In this document: one piece after another, positions 12,041-21,342 of the stretch | Position numbering within the stretch: the stretch's first letter is position 1 | Layout: each line of letters begins with the position of its first letter | NCBI GenBank assembly: GCA_036734945.1 | Contig: DAIMXP010000016.1 | Span: 16,686 to 80,685 of the forward strand | Direction of reading: 5' to 3' | Length of the DNA stretch: 64,000 nucleotides | Source of the DNA: UBA4733 sp036734945 | GTDB lineage: Bacteria; Chloroflexota; UBA4733 | The notes under the pieces: generated by a model | Database searches by the model: none | Told to the model about the DNA's origin: nothing | Seen by the model: the letters and a program-made list of their open reading frames with translations, nothing else | Position numbers and translations under genes: made by a program

Positions 12041-12101
12041 GGCTCGATCAGTCCGCGCAGGCGGACTTCGCCTCGCGTAGCCCGCGACTTCAGTCGCCGG
12101 G
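12041..12101. repeat. palindromic repeat family A, half copy
   Basis: Matches the right half of the copy at 36791-36921: an internal AGTCCGCGCAGGCGGACT hairpin followed by the arm GTAGCCCGCGACTTCAGTCG. The left arm is missing; HEPN coding sequence occupies its place, so the repeat either inserted into or recombined with the HEPN gene. Confidence 0.8.
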
Positions 12102-12157
12102 AGCAAGCCCGCCGAACTGCGGGACTTGGTAAATGCACCTTTTTGGTATGCCCCGAC

Positions 12158-12679
12158 CTACGCCGGCCGACGCCCCAGCGTTACAACCTCAAAGAGGGCG
12201 AAAACGGCCACCAGGAGGATGCCGATGAGGGGCGTCCAGAGGCCGAGCATGCGCGTAGCCAGGTTCAACTCCAGGCAACCGGCGATCAGCAGGCCTTGAC
12301 GCATGGCATCGTAGGCGACGAACCCGCCCTGCCGTGCCGGCGCTTTTCGGCGGGTGATCATGACGATCAGACCGACCAGGCCCCAGACGGCGCTGCCGCT
12401 CGCCAGCAAGAAGGCGATCTGGTTGCGGCTGCCATCTGGCGGTAGGAGTAGGACGATGCCCGCACTGCCAGCACTGCCGGTCAAGAAGAACAGGGCGAGC
12501 AGGTAGACGAAGGGACGTCCCGGCTGCCAGCCCAGCCGGCGCACTCGTTGCTGCGCCTCTTGGGCAAGATGCTGGGCCTGATGACGGCGCTGGACTGCTT
12601 GCCGGCGCTGCTCTTGGCGTTCGGAACGCTGGCGGCGCGCGCCGTCACCCGCCTCCTCTGTCCCAAAGCGCTCCGTCAT
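12158..12679 (-). CDS. small membrane protein downstream of obg
   Basis: 173 residues: a basic, Gln/Arg-rich N-terminal third (probable coiled coil, RRQAVQRRHQAQHLAQEAQQ) followed by four hydrophobic segments (FVYLLALFFLTGSAG, then IAFLLASGSAVWGLVGLIVM, GLLIAGCLELNLATRM and PLIGILLVAVFALFEVV). The ATG at 12679-12677 overlaps the obg stop in an ATGA, so translation is probably coupled. The frame is open further upstream but the overlap start is preferred. No family is recognised; being last in the run with obg suggests shared expression only. Confidence 0.7.
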   Translation of the reverse strand: MTERFGTEEAGDGARRQRSERQEQRRQAVQRRHQAQHLAQEAQQRVRRLGWQPGRPFVYLLALFFLTGSAGSAGIVLLLPPDGSRNQIAFLLASGSAVWGLVGLIVMITRRKAPARQGGFVAYDAMRQGLLIAGCLELNLATRMLGLWTPLIGILLVAVFALFEVVTLGRRPA

Positions 12680-13962
12680 TCTGTCTCGTCCATTCGTAGC
12701 CAACTGAGCTGGCTATCCAGCAACTGCCAGACCGTCGGGCCGAGACGCACCTCGCCGCTGCTGACACCGGCCCGCGCCGCCAGCGCCGGCACCCGCTCCT
12801 GCACCAGGCGGCGGCGCAAGCGTTCCACGCCGTCACGCTCGCTCAGGTCCGTTTGTGCCAGGATGCGTTCCATGAGCGCGCCGGCGAAGCGCACCACGTT
12901 TGGCGCTTCCACCTTCGCAGTTATATCAGGTTCCACGGGTACCGGCGTTGGCTCCAGGACTGGCGGGGGAGGCAACTGGTCGAGTACCATGGCGACGCGC
13001 TGTAAGAGCGGGGTCAGGCCATCGTGCGTCGCGGCCGAAATGACGACGACCTCCCGGCTAGCCCCCAAGGCGGTGCGTAGGCGCTCGGCGTTGGCGGCGG
13101 TGTCCGGCAGGTCCGCCTTCGTCACGACGAGTATCTGCGGCCGCTCGGCCAGTTCGGGGCTGTGCAGGCGCAGTTCCTCGTCGATGACGGCGACGTCGTC
13201 CAGGGGGTCACGGCCCTCCTGGCCGGAGCCGTCGACCAAGTGCAGCAGCAGGCGGGTGCGGGCGATGTGGCGCAGGAAGTCGTGGCCGAGGCCAACTCCC
13301 TCGTGGGCGCCTTCGATCAGGCCGGGGATGTCGGCGATGATGATGGTGCGCTCGCCCAGCGTGGCCACACCCAGGTTCGGTTCCAGCGTCGTGAAGGGGT
13401 AGTTGCCGATCTTCGGCTGGGCCCGCGTCACGGCGGCGAGGAAGGTGGACTTGCCGGCGTTGGGCAGGCCGGCCAGTCCAACTTCAGCGATCAGGCGCAG
13501 CTCGAACTGCAAGGTGCGCATTTGCCCTGGTTCCCCGCGGTCGGCCACGCGTGGCGCCTGGTTGGTGGCCGTGGCAAAGTGCGTATTGCCCAGGCCGCCG
13601 CGTCCGCCGCGCGCCACCTGGACGCGTTGCCCCGAGGCCACGACATCGGCGATGACGCCCCCGCTGGCGGCATCGCGTACGATGGTGCCGGGCGGCACAC
13701 GCAACAGGAGGTCGCGGCCTTTGGCGCCGTGGCGCCGGTTGCCGGCGCCGTCACCGCCACGAACGGCGCGGAAATGGCGCTCGTGGATGAAACGCGTCAG
13801 CGTGTTGAGATTGGCGTCGCCCAGCAGGTAAATCGAACCGCCCCGGCCGCCGTCGCCACCGTCCGGGCCGCCATACGGCACGAAGCGCTCCCGGCGGAAG
13901 TGGGCGCTGCCATTGCCGCCATCGCCGGCGTGGACCACGATGGTCGCTTCATCTGCAAACAT
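12676..13962 (-). CDS. obg: GTPase Obg/CgtA
   Basis: Essential ribosome-associated GTPase acting in 50S maturation and stress response. 428 residues: the glycine-rich Obg fold (DGGNGSAHFRRERFVPYGGP near residue 14), the G domain with Walker A GLPNAGKST (near 166), switch region NYPFTTLEPNLG, DIPGLIEGA and the specificity motif TKAD, and a C-terminal OCT-like domain (ERDGVERLRRRLVQERVPAL). All main motifs are intact. It follows the GAF kinase gene by 26 bases and overlaps the next gene by four bases, so the three are likely cotranscribed. Confidence 0.96.
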   Translation of the reverse strand: MFADEATIVVHAGDGGNGSAHFRRERFVPYGGPDGGDGGRGGSIYLLGDANLNTLTRFIHERHFRAVRGGDGAGNRRHGAKGRDLLLRVPPGTIVRDAASGGVIADVVASGQRVQVARGGRGGLGNTHFATATNQAPRVADRGEPGQMRTLQFELRLIAEVGLAGLPNAGKSTFLAAVTRAQPKIGNYPFTTLEPNLGVATLGERTIIIADIPGLIEGAHEGVGLGHDFLRHIARTRLLLHLVDGSGQEGRDPLDDVAVIDEELRLHSPELAERPQILVVTKADLPDTAANAERLRTALGASREVVVISAATHDGLTPLLQRVAMVLDQLPPPPVLEPTPVPVEPDITAKVEAPNVVRFAGALMERILAQTDLSERDGVERLRRRLVQERVPALAARAGVSSGEVRLGPTVWQLLDSQLSWLRMDETE

Positions 13963-13988
13963 TCCGGCTCGTTTCGCTTCGTCGCATT

Positions 13989-16037
13989 TCAGAGCGCAGC
14001 GGCGGACAGCAAGCTGCCCGCCGGAAAGCGCACAGTGGCCACCGCGCCATTGTCGTCACGCAGGTCAAAGCTGCCGCGCAGGTCCTTGCCGACCAGCGTC
14101 CGCACGATCTGCACGCCCAGGCCACCGTTCTGATCGAACGTGAAGCCGGCCGGCAAGCCCTGTCCGTCGTCGCGCACTTCCACCGTCACCTGCTCACCCT
14201 CGACGTACACGCCCACCCGAATCGTGCCGCGTTCGCGCCCTTCGAACCCGTGTTGAATGGAGTTCGTCACCAGTTCGTTGACAACCAACGCCAACACCGT
14301 CGCCTCCTTGGAAGCGATCTGGGGGTTGCCATCGTCCGTCTCATAGTGTACGTGGACGGCCGTGGCGGAGAGAGCGCTGGTGACGCTGCTGACGACCTGC
14401 TGCACGATGTCGCGGACGCTGGCGATGCCGATGTCCTTATGGGAGAGCAGGTCATGGATGGCGGCGATACTCTGAATGCGCGAAACGCTCTCCGCCAGCG
14501 CGCTGCGTTCGTCGGGCCCCCGCGCTCGGCGCTGCTGCAGCGAGAGCAGCGCGGCGATCGTCTGCAGATTGTTCTTGACGCGATGATGCATCTCCGCGAG
14601 TAGGGTGCTCTTCGTCTGCAGCCCTTGCCGGACCTCCTCGTAGAGGTTGGCATTCTCCAGGGCCAGGGCTGCCTCGTTGGTGAAGGCGAACAGGATCTGG
14701 ATGTCTTCGGTCACGAAACGTCCCGGCGCCATCGTATACAGGCAGGCGGCACCGAGCGCGCCGCGTTTGGTGATCAGCGGTATGGCGAGGAGGGAGCGGT
14801 ACCCTTCCCGGCGGATGTCCTCCTGGGATGCCGCAATCCGCGTGTCGACCCAGGCATCCGTCACGATCACCGGCTCGCCGCTCTTGACGGCCAGGCTCAC
14901 CACGCCATCGCCCATCGGCACGCGCACGCGTTCGCGGTACTGCTGGCTCAGCCCCTGACTGGCGACGATGTGAAACTCCTCGCGGGCAGTATCGTAGGTG
15001 AAGATTGCGCACATGTCGGCCCGGCCCAGTTCCCGCAGGTAGGTCACGATGGATTCCATCACCTCCGACACATCAAGGCTGGAGGCGACGAGGGCCGACA
15101 CCCGTTGCAGCGTGGTCAGTTGCTCCACTTTTCGCCGCAACTGGTCGTCCGTTTGATGGTACAGGCGGGCGTTTTCGATAGCCAGGGCAATCTGGCCACC
15201 GACCGTCTCTACAAAGGCGATCTCATCGGCGGTCCACTCGCGCACCTGGATGGTTTGCACGTTCAGCACACCGACCAGCTTATGGACGGTGAAGAGGATG
15301 ATCGGCACCGACAACATGGAGCGGTAGGACTCTTCGCCCGACTCCGGGATGTACTTGAAGTGCGGATCGGCCCAGGCGTCGGGCACAGCGACCGGCTTAC
15401 CAATCTGGGCGGCCCAACCGGTGATGCCTTCGCCCATGAGCATGCGAGCCCGACCTATGACATCGGGCGACAGCCCGGTGCTCGCCTGGAGGACCAGATC
15501 GTTGCGTTGGTCATCAAACAGGTAGATGCTACACAGATCACTGCGGGTGACACCGCGCACTGCCTTGACGGTCAGTTCCAGCACCGTTGAGAGGTCCAGG
15601 CTGGAGTTCGCCGCGCTGTTCACGGCCTGTAGGGCGGCCAGTTGATCGACTCGGGCGCCCAACGTCTGATCAATGACACCCAGCGTGGTAATCAGGGTGG
15701 CATTGGTCTGAGCGTAAGCGGTCGAGAGTTCCGTGGACAGGGCGTGGACGGAGTGACGCAGCCGTCGTTCCGCCTGTAGGCGCTGGGCAGCATCCTCCGT
15801 GGTGTGGTCCATGATCTCAGCCACATCGTCGGCCGCCTGGCGCACGCGTTCCAGCAGGGGAGCGAGACCCTCGGCCTCGATGGCGGTGCGCCTGCCGAGT
15901 TGCTCTAACTGTTGCTGGACGTATGGCGCCAGGCCATGGCGGCAAGCCAGCAGGAGTAAATCCCGAAACTGATGCCGGAGGGCCTCTCGGCGTTCGTCGC
16001 TGCTGAGGATCGTGGCGCTCGTCTTGCTACCCCCCAA
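13989..16037 (-). CDS. GAF-GAF sensor histidine kinase (HisKA_2 type)
   Basis: About 682 residues without a membrane segment: an N-terminal helical region, two GAF domains (roughly 140-290 and 315-465), a HisKA_2 phospho-acceptor box (EMHHRVKNNLQTIAALLSL, His near residue 484) and an HATPase domain (VNELVTNSIQHGFEG, VRDDGQGLPAG, GGLGVQIVRTLV). It is thus a soluble kinase sensing a small ligand or redox state. No response regulator is adjacent. The start is unclear: the frame opens at a TTG at 16037 with no strong ribosome site, and no ATG precedes the conserved part. A GACAAT hexamer at 16060-16065 may be its -10 box, just outside the start. Confidence 0.88.
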   Translation of the reverse strand: MGGSKTSATILSSDERREALRHQFRDLLLLACRHGLAPYVQQQLEQLGRRTAIEAEGLAPLLERVRQAADDVAEIMDHTTEDAAQRLQAERRLRHSVHALSTELSTAYAQTNATLITTLGVIDQTLGARVDQLAALQAVNSAANSSLDLSTVLELTVKAVRGVTRSDLCSIYLFDDQRNDLVLQASTGLSPDVIGRARMLMGEGITGWAAQIGKPVAVPDAWADPHFKYIPESGEESYRSMLSVPIILFTVHKLVGVLNVQTIQVREWTADEIAFVETVGGQIALAIENARLYHQTDDQLRRKVEQLTTLQRVSALVASSLDVSEVMESIVTYLRELGRADMCAIFTYDTAREEFHIVASQGLSQQYRERVRVPMGDGVVSLAVKSGEPVIVTDAWVDTRIAASQEDIRREGYRSLLAIPLITKRGALGAACLYTMAPGRFVTEDIQILFAFTNEAALALENANLYEEVRQGLQTKSTLLAEMHHRVKNNLQTIAALLSLQQRRARGPDERSALAESVSRIQSIAAIHDLLSHKDIGIASVRDIVQQVVSSVTSALSATAVHVHYETDDGNPQIASKEATVLALVVNELVTNSIQHGFEGRERGTIRVGVYVEGEQVTVEVRDDGQGLPAGFTFDQNGGLGVQIVRTLVGKDLRGSFDLRDDNGAVATVRFPAGSLLSAAAL

Positions 16038-16069
16038 TTCGGCTCAGATTTCAGTTTGCATTGTCGTTC

Positions 16070-16190
16070 CCCGGTCCCGGCGACTGAAGTCGCGGGCTAC
16101 ACGATGCGAAGTCCGCCTGCGCGGACTAGGTCGGTCGGCGAAGGCCGACTTTGCGGCAGATAGCCCGCGACTTCAGTCGCCGGGACCGGG
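16070..16190. repeat. palindromic repeat family A, full copy
   Basis: Thirty-base arms (16070-16099 and 16161-16190) are near-perfect reverse complements containing GGCGACTGAAGTCGC; between them lie two smaller hairpins, AAGTCCGCCTGCGCGGACT and GTCGGCGAAGGCCGAC. It fills most of the gap between ftsZ and the GAF kinase. Confidence 0.9.
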
Positions 16191-16206
16191 CTGAACCGTA
16201 TTGGCG

Positions 16207-17421
16207 CTACCCCTGCCGACGCCGCAGGAAGGCGGGGATTTCAATGTTGGAGTTGGGCCGTCGTGTTGCCTGTGGTCGCACGAACTCTTCCTCTACCGGT
16301 TCCGGCTCCCGCCCGGGACTTTCCCGAAGCGGGGCTGACGCGGGCTGATAGACGGGAGTCGGCGTTACCGCAGTCGGTCGCAGCGGCGGCGCCGTGTAGC
16401 GCGCGGCGGCATCGTTGACTGGCGGTACGATGCCCACGGCCGGTGCGTCAAAGCCGGTGGCAATGACGGTGAGTTGCACCTCGCCATCGCGCCGCGCCTC
16501 GTCGATCACCGCGCCAAAGATGATCTGAGCGTCGGCATGGACGACACGCTGAATGATCTCCGCGGCGGCGTTCACCTCGAAAATGGTCAGGTCAGGACCA
16601 CCGGTGATATTGAACAGCACGCCGCGTGCGCCATCGATAGTCGCCTCCAACAAGGGGCTGGCCACAGCCTGCTGCGCAGCATCGACGAGGCGGTTGTCGC
16701 CACGGGCGCGCCCAATAGCCATCATCGCCGAGCCCGAGTTGGCGATGATGGCCTTAACGTCGGCGAAGTCAACGTTGATCAGGCCGGGAATGGCGATGAT
16801 GTCGGATATCCCCTGCACGCCCTGGCGCAGCACGTCGTCGGCCAGTCGGAAGGCGTCGCTGATGCTCGTCTTGCGGTCGGCGACCTTCAGCAGGCGGTCG
16901 TTGGGGATGCAGATGAGCGCATCGACGTGCTTGCTCAGTTCGGCCAGCCCTTTGACGGCGGCCTGCCGGCGGCGCGCGCCTTCGAAGGCAAAGGGCTGGG
17001 TGACAACACCAACGGTGAGGGCCCCCGATTCCCGAGCCAGGCGCGCCACAACGGGCGAGGCCCCAGTACCAGTGCCACCGCCCATGCCGGCGGTGACGAA
17101 CACCATGTCGGAGCCGTTCATTGCTTCACGGATCTGGTCGATGCTCTCCTCGGCGGCGGCGGCGCCGCGTTCCGGGTCGCCGCCGGCGCCGAGGCCGCGC
17201 GTCAGGGCGGAGCCGAGGTGGATCTTGGTCGGGGCGTCGGAAATGGCCAGCACCTGGGCATCGGTGTTGATGGCGATGAAGTCGACGCCGACCAGGCCGG
17301 CTTCGATCATGCGGTTCACTGCATTGTTGCCGCCGCCGCCGACGCCGATCACTTTAATCCTGGTCACTCGGTTGACGTCGGACGTTCCGCCCGTGGGCGA
17401 GTGGTACGAAGGGGTGAACAT
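16207..17421 (-). CDS. ftsZ: cell division protein FtsZ
   Basis: Tubulin-like GTPase forming the division ring. Motifs in order: GVGGGGNNAVNRMI (near residue 17), AGGDPERGAAAAEES, the tubulin signature GMGGGTGTGASPVVA (near 100), NDRLL and FADVKAI, then a Pro-rich linker and a C-terminal peptide, IEIPAFLRRR, that normally binds FtsA or SepF. I place the start at ATG 17421, ten bases after AAGGAG; the frame is open to 17454. It is not in a dcw cluster here: no ftsA, ftsQ or mur gene is adjacent. The palindromic repeat just downstream may end or stabilise its transcript. Confidence 0.97.
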   Translation of the reverse strand: MFTPSYHSPTGGTSDVNRVTRIKVIGVGGGGNNAVNRMIEAGLVGVDFIAINTDAQVLAISDAPTKIHLGSALTRGLGAGGDPERGAAAAEESIDQIREAMNGSDMVFVTAGMGGGTGTGASPVVARLARESGALTVGVVTQPFAFEGARRRQAAVKGLAELSKHVDALICIPNDRLLKVADRKTSISDAFRLADDVLRQGVQGISDIIAIPGLINVDFADVKAIIANSGSAMMAIGRARGDNRLVDAAQQAVASPLLEATIDGARGVLFNITGGPDLTIFEVNAAAEIIQRVVHADAQIIFGAVIDEARRDGEVQLTVIATGFDAPAVGIVPPVNDAAARYTAPPLRPTAVTPTPVYQPASAPLRESPGREPEPVEEEFVRPQATRRPNSNIEIPAFLRRRQG

Positions 17422-17548
17422 ACGCTCTGCGCTCCTTGGACGGTCGCCTGCCAATGCACGACAGCATCAGGAAGGATAGGACATGGGGCCGGTACCGCAC
17501 AACGCAATGAGAGAGTTGGTATCCCACCCGCCCCGTACTTTATCGCCA

Positions 17549-18115
17549 TCAGCGTGTGTTCGGCCCGACCGGCACACCAATACGCCCGCCGACGGCGGGC
17601 GCCGCCACCGAGCGGGTGCGGCCGGGCACCCAGGACCAGATGTAGACCCAGTTCGGCCGCGAGTATTCCTTGCCTTCCAGCGCGAAGCCGGGCAACTCAG
17701 CAAAAATGCGCATCCACTCCTTCTGCTCGTCTTTCGTCTTGGCGCGAACTTCCGAAGGTGACTGGAGCGCGATGAGTTCGCGCACCAGGCGCTTCACGAC
17801 GGCAGCGTCCGGCAAGTCGCCATAGGTCCCGGCGTCTTTGACGGTTACGACGCCGTCGACGCGGGTGTACCACTCCAGCATGCCGGCCAGATGCCAGTCG
17901 CTTTCCTTGGGGTCCCAGCGCTCCAACATCAATAGTTCGCCGCGGCGTGCGGCGTCGAGATAGCTCTTGCGGGGAGTCTTGCCCTTTGGTCGAGAGAGTG
18001 AGTTGCCGATACTCTCGTAGATCGCGTCACAATCGGCATCAGTGGCCAGGCGCAGTTCGTACGTGGAGTCGGAACCGGCAGCCGCTGCGCGGCTCGATTT
18101 ATGGCTGGACGCCAT
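17549..18115 (-). CDS. hypothetical protein, possibly GNAT-like
   Basis: 188 residues starting MASSHKSSRAAAAG after a strong ribosome site (GGGGAGGAGAAG). The segment YELRLATDADCDAIYESIGN resembles the start of GNAT acetyltransferases, and DWHLAGMLEWYTRVDGVVTV the central strands, but the acetyl-CoA loop (Q/RxxGxG/A) is not visible, so enzymatic activity is doubtful. It lies 127 bases upstream of ftsZ on the same strand. Low confidence in family, good confidence that it is a gene. Confidence 0.7.
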   Translation of the reverse strand: MASSHKSSRAAAAGSDSTYELRLATDADCDAIYESIGNSLSRPKGKTPRKSYLDAARRGELLMLERWDPKESDWHLAGMLEWYTRVDGVVTVKDAGTYGDLPDAAVVKRLVRELIALQSPSEVRAKTKDEQKEWMRIFAELPGFALEGKEYSRPNWVYIWSWVPGRTRSVAAPAVGGRIGVPVGPNTR

Positions 18116-18504
18116 TGCGCTTCTCCTCCCCTATCGCCGTAAGGCGTATGTATGTCCACCGTGATGGAGTGATGTGTCGCCCGCCTTGTCCATGGCGTCA
18201 AGACTCATGCCGCGCTGGATCGTGACGAGCAATCGGACCGCCGTAAGACCCTACATGTAACGACAACGAGCCGAGTGAGGGCCGGCGCCAGCGTCATCTC
18301 GTTGGGCGGCTAGCTCGTTATGCCTGGAGCGAGGCGGCCGTGGAGCTGCCATGCTTCGCCAGCGGCTTCCAGCATGCTCCACTCCCCACAACGCCACGAC
18401 GCGCCAACGCGCGAATACAAGCACGCGCAGTATACCACGGCAGCCCCGTGGTAGTATGCGGGGCGCCGCCAGCGTCTCTCCGCCGGCGCCGGAAGGGAAC
18501 ACGT
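18116..18504. other. divergent intergenic region with a hairpin at 18433-18453
   Basis: About 390 bases between the minus-strand hypothetical gene and parB. It holds an 8-bp perfect hairpin (TACCACGG and CCGTGGTA, five-base loop) 52 bases before the parB start. No parS-like palindrome (TGTTNCACGTGAAACA type) was seen by eye. No gene supported. Confidence 0.5.
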
Positions 18505-19365
18505 ATGGCGCGCGCATCCGGCCTTGGCAAGGGGTTGGCGGCCCTGCTGCCGGACGAGCGACCGACCGGCCTGCTCGAATTGCCGCTCGATAGTATCGAG
18601 ATCAATCCGCACCAGCCTCGGAAGCAATTCGACGGACTTGACGAGCTGGCGGCCTCCATCCTCGAGCACGGCGTCCTGCAGCCGCTGCTGGTGAGTGTCC
18701 TCTCCGACGCTCCTGGCGAGCGGCCGCGTTACCGCTTGATCGCCGGCGAGCGCCGCCTGCAGGCGGCGACACTGGCCGGTCTTTACCGCGTGCCGGCAGT
18801 GGTGAAAGAAGCAAGTGACCAGCAGTTAGTCGAGCTGGCGCTGATCGAGAACATCCAGCGCGAAGACCTGAACGTGCTGGAGGAAGCCGCGGCCTACCAG
18901 CATCTGATCAGCGACTTTGGCCTCACTCAGGAGGACGTTGCCCGCCGTGTCGGCAAGGCGCGCGTCAGTATCGCCAACGCCTTGCGTCTGCTGCGCGCTG
19001 CCCCGGCGGTGCGCGCGGCGCTCCTCTGCGGTGAGATCAGCGAAGGCCACGCGCGGGCGATTCTCGGCGCAGGAGATGTACACAACCAGGAACGGTTGCT
19101 GGAACAGGTGCTGGCCGCCGGCAGCAGCGTCCGTCAGACAGAAGAGTTGGCGCGCCGCTATGCCAACCAGGCGCTCGAACTCCTCCCTGCCCCAGCACCG
19201 GTTGCCGAGCGCGACCCTGACATGCTGCGCGTCGAGCACCTCTTCCGCCAGGCCCTCGGCACCCGCGTTAAGCTCGACCGCTCCCGCCGCGGCGGCCGCC
19301 TGACGATTTTCTTCTCGTCGGACGAGGAGCTGGACACGCTGTATAGAAGGTTGGGGGGCGGATAG
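18505..19365 (+). CDS. parB: chromosome-partitioning protein ParB
   Basis: CTP-dependent DNA clamp that loads on parS sites and works with ParA in segregation. 286 residues: the N-terminal GLGKGLAALLP, the ParB box with INPHQPRKQF and the CTP-binding region GERPRYRLIAGERRLQAA, ALIENIQREDLN, the helix-turn-helix (GLTQEDVARRVGKARVSIAN), GEISEGHARAIL, and a C-terminal dimer domain. The ATG at 18505 follows GGAAGGG (18491-18497). No parA is adjacent in the window. Convergent with the metallophosphoesterase gene, with 43 bases between. Confidence 0.96.
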   Translation: MARASGLGKGLAALLPDERPTGLLELPLDSIEINPHQPRKQFDGLDELAASILEHGVLQPLLVSVLSDAPGERPRYRLIAGERRLQAATLAGLYRVPAVVKEASDQQLVELALIENIQREDLNVLEEAAAYQHLISDFGLTQEDVARRVGKARVSIANALRLLRAAPAVRAALLCGEISEGHARAILGAGDVHNQERLLEQVLAAGSSVRQTEELARRYANQALELLPAPAPVAERDPDMLRVEHLFRQALGTRVKLDRSRRGGRLTIFFSSDEELDTLYRRLGGG

Positions 19366-19408
19366 GTCCCGGGGGAAGATGGCCTCGCCGTTCCACCGAT
19401 CCCCGCCA

Positions 19409-20398
19409 TTACCCCGGCGCCGCCCTCAACACCAACGTCGTTACCTCCGGCGGACACCGGAAGCGCAAGGGAATCGAGGCGCCGATGCCGGGACTGATGT
19501 GCATTGGCCCCTGCGCTGTGGCGATAAGGCCCTGATACGCCGGCAGCGGGACACGGGTGTGCGTGACGAGCGGCGACAGCCACGGAATGCGAATCTGTCC
19601 ACCGTGAGTGTGGCCGGCCAGGATCAGGGCGGGCGAACGTGGGAACGGACACTCCAGCACTTCGGGCGAATGGGCCAGCAGGAGTACCGGATCGTGCGCG
19701 GGAATTTCGGCCAGGACGGCAGCCGGGTCGGCGCGATGCTGGTGCGGCTCGTCGACGCCGCCGACCCACAGTGGCGTGTGGCCAACGCACAAACGATCGG
19801 CAGTATTGCGCAACACGGTGATGTGTACATTTTCCAGCGCCTCGATGATCGGTTCGATGCAATTGCCGGCAGGTTTCGCCAACCGTTCCCGGTGGCGTTG
19901 GAGGGGGACGCCGACCAGTTCGGAGAAGGCGTTCATCAGCGAGTGTCGCTCTGCGTCGTTTGGGTCAACTGCGTTCCCGTAGTCGTGGTTGCCGAGGACG
20001 GCGAAGCTGCCCAGGCGCGCTTGCATGGCGCCGAGGAGGGCCGCAATGGCCGGCGCATCCTCATCCCATTCGACAAAGTCCCCGGTGAACGCGATGAGGT
20101 CAGGTGGGTTGGCGGCGGTCTCCGCTACCAGTTCAGTCAAAGCAGTACGCAGCCAGGCATCGCGCGGCACGTAATGAAAGTCAGAGAGATGCAAGATGGA
20201 GAGCCCGTCGAGGTCCGGTGGCAACCCGCTCAAAGGAACGGTGTAACATCGGCGTTGCAGGCGGCGCGGTTCCAGCCACAAGCTGTCGACGGCCAGGGCC
20301 GCGGCGCCGAGGAAGGCCATTCCCGCGCCTGGCCGTAGCGCGCGACCCCACGCCGAACGCGCCGTAGGCGCGGCTTTGGCTGTCACCGTGCTAATCAC
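19409..20398 (-). CDS. calcineurin-like metallophosphoesterase (YaeI/YkoQ type)
   Basis: 329 residues with an N-terminal hydrophobic segment (GMAFLGAAALAVDSLW) that may anchor it in the membrane. The dimetal phosphoesterase motifs are complete: HLSDFHY, GDFVEW, GNHDYG, LLLAHSPE and GHTHGGQIR. Related proteins are implicated in phospholipid or UDP-lipid turnover at the envelope, but substrate cannot be read from sequence. Starts with GTG; it lies 16 bases downstream of larE on the same strand, suggesting cotranscription without an obvious functional link. Confidence 0.9.
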   Translation of the reverse strand: MISTVTAKAAPTARSAWGRALRPGAGMAFLGAAALAVDSLWLEPRRLQRRCYTVPLSGLPPDLDGLSILHLSDFHYVPRDAWLRTALTELVAETAANPPDLIAFTGDFVEWDEDAPAIAALLGAMQARLGSFAVLGNHDYGNAVDPNDAERHSLMNAFSELVGVPLQRHRERLAKPAGNCIEPIIEALENVHITVLRNTADRLCVGHTPLWVGGVDEPHQHRADPAAVLAEIPAHDPVLLLAHSPEVLECPFPRSPALILAGHTHGGQIRIPWLSPLVTHTRVPLPAYQGLIATAQGPMHISPGIGASIPLRFRCPPEVTTLVLRAAPG

Positions 20399-20414
20399 AG
20401 CGCTCCGGCCGGCA

Positions 20415-21269
20415 TCAGTGCGTGAGCGCTGCGACGGGAGGGCGTTCGTGGACTGCGGCGTTGCCGGTGTTGACGGCGTTGAGGCTCCCCATGCGATAGC
20501 CCGCCAGGTCTACCGTCACATAGGCGTAGCCCAGACGCTTCAGTTCGCGCACCACCTGGTCGCGAATCTCCGGCGCGGCCAGTCGTGGCAGCTCGGTCGG
20601 GTCAACCTCGATGCGGGCAATCTTGTTGTGGTGGCGCACCCGCAACTGGCGGAAGCCCAGAGAGCGCAGGAACTGCTCTGCTCTATCGACCTGCTCCAGC
20701 ATGCCGACCTGAATGGGCGTACCGTGCGGTATCCGCGACGACAGGCAGGCCATGGCCGGCTTATCCCAGGTCACTAACTCAAGCTCGCGCGAGATATCAC
20801 GGATTTCTGCCTTGGTGAGGCCGGACTCCTGCAAGGGATGGCGCACCCGCTGCTCGGCTGCAGCCGTGATGCCAGGCCGATAGTCGCCCACATCATCGGC
20901 GTTGTAGCCATCGGCCACCGCAGCGTAGCCTCGCTCCACACGCAGCTTTTCCAGTTTGCTGAACAGCTCGTGTTTGCAGAAGTAACAACGATCCACTCGA
21001 TTGGCCACGTAGTTCGGATCGTCCATCTCGTCAGTGCGGATCTCCTCAACCGGCACGCCGATTTGCTGGGCCAGGGTGACCGCCTGGTCGCGTTCGGACT
21101 CCGGGTAACTGGCTGATACGGCGATGACGCCGAGGGCATGGTCGCCGAGCGTTTCATGTGCCACCTTGAGCAGCAGCGCGCTGTCGGCGCCGCCGGAGTA
21201 GGCGACGATGACGGACCCTAGCTCGCGGAGCGACTGCTGCAAGGCAAGGTATTTCTCTTCGTGAATCAT
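20415..21269 (-). CDS. larE: LarE-type ATP-dependent sacrificial sulfur transferase
   Basis: In the lactate racemase system LarE adenylates and then thiolates the biscarboxylated nicotinate intermediate of the nickel-pincer cofactor. 284 residues: PP-loop SGGADSALL (near residue 25), RCYFCKHELF (near 94), and KPAMACLSSRIPHG, which contains the Cys equivalent to the sacrificial or cluster-binding cysteine of characterised LarE. All key elements are present. No larA, larB or larC is in the window, so the role may be in another sulfur or cofactor pathway or the partners lie elsewhere. Confidence 0.9.
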   Translation of the reverse strand: MIHEEKYLALQQSLRELGSVIVAYSGGADSALLLKVAHETLGDHALGVIAVSASYPESERDQAVTLAQQIGVPVEEIRTDEMDDPNYVANRVDRCYFCKHELFSKLEKLRVERGYAAVADGYNADDVGDYRPGITAAAEQRVRHPLQESGLTKAEIRDISRELELVTWDKPAMACLSSRIPHGTPIQVGMLEQVDRAEQFLRSLGFRQLRVRHHNKIARIEVDPTELPRLAAPEIRDQVVRELKRLGYAYVTVDLAGYRMGSLNAVNTGNAAVHERPPVAALTH

Positions 21270-21342
21270 GGTTCGTATGTCCCTCCGTTACGCCAAGCGC
21301 TGCCGGCCGCTCGATGGCACTACAGGCGCTGGCCAGTCCATG

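Noticed and set aside
18116..18504. parS site or replication origin near parB
   Set aside because: No parS-like palindrome and no DnaA-box cluster was found by eye; parB alone does not mark an origin.
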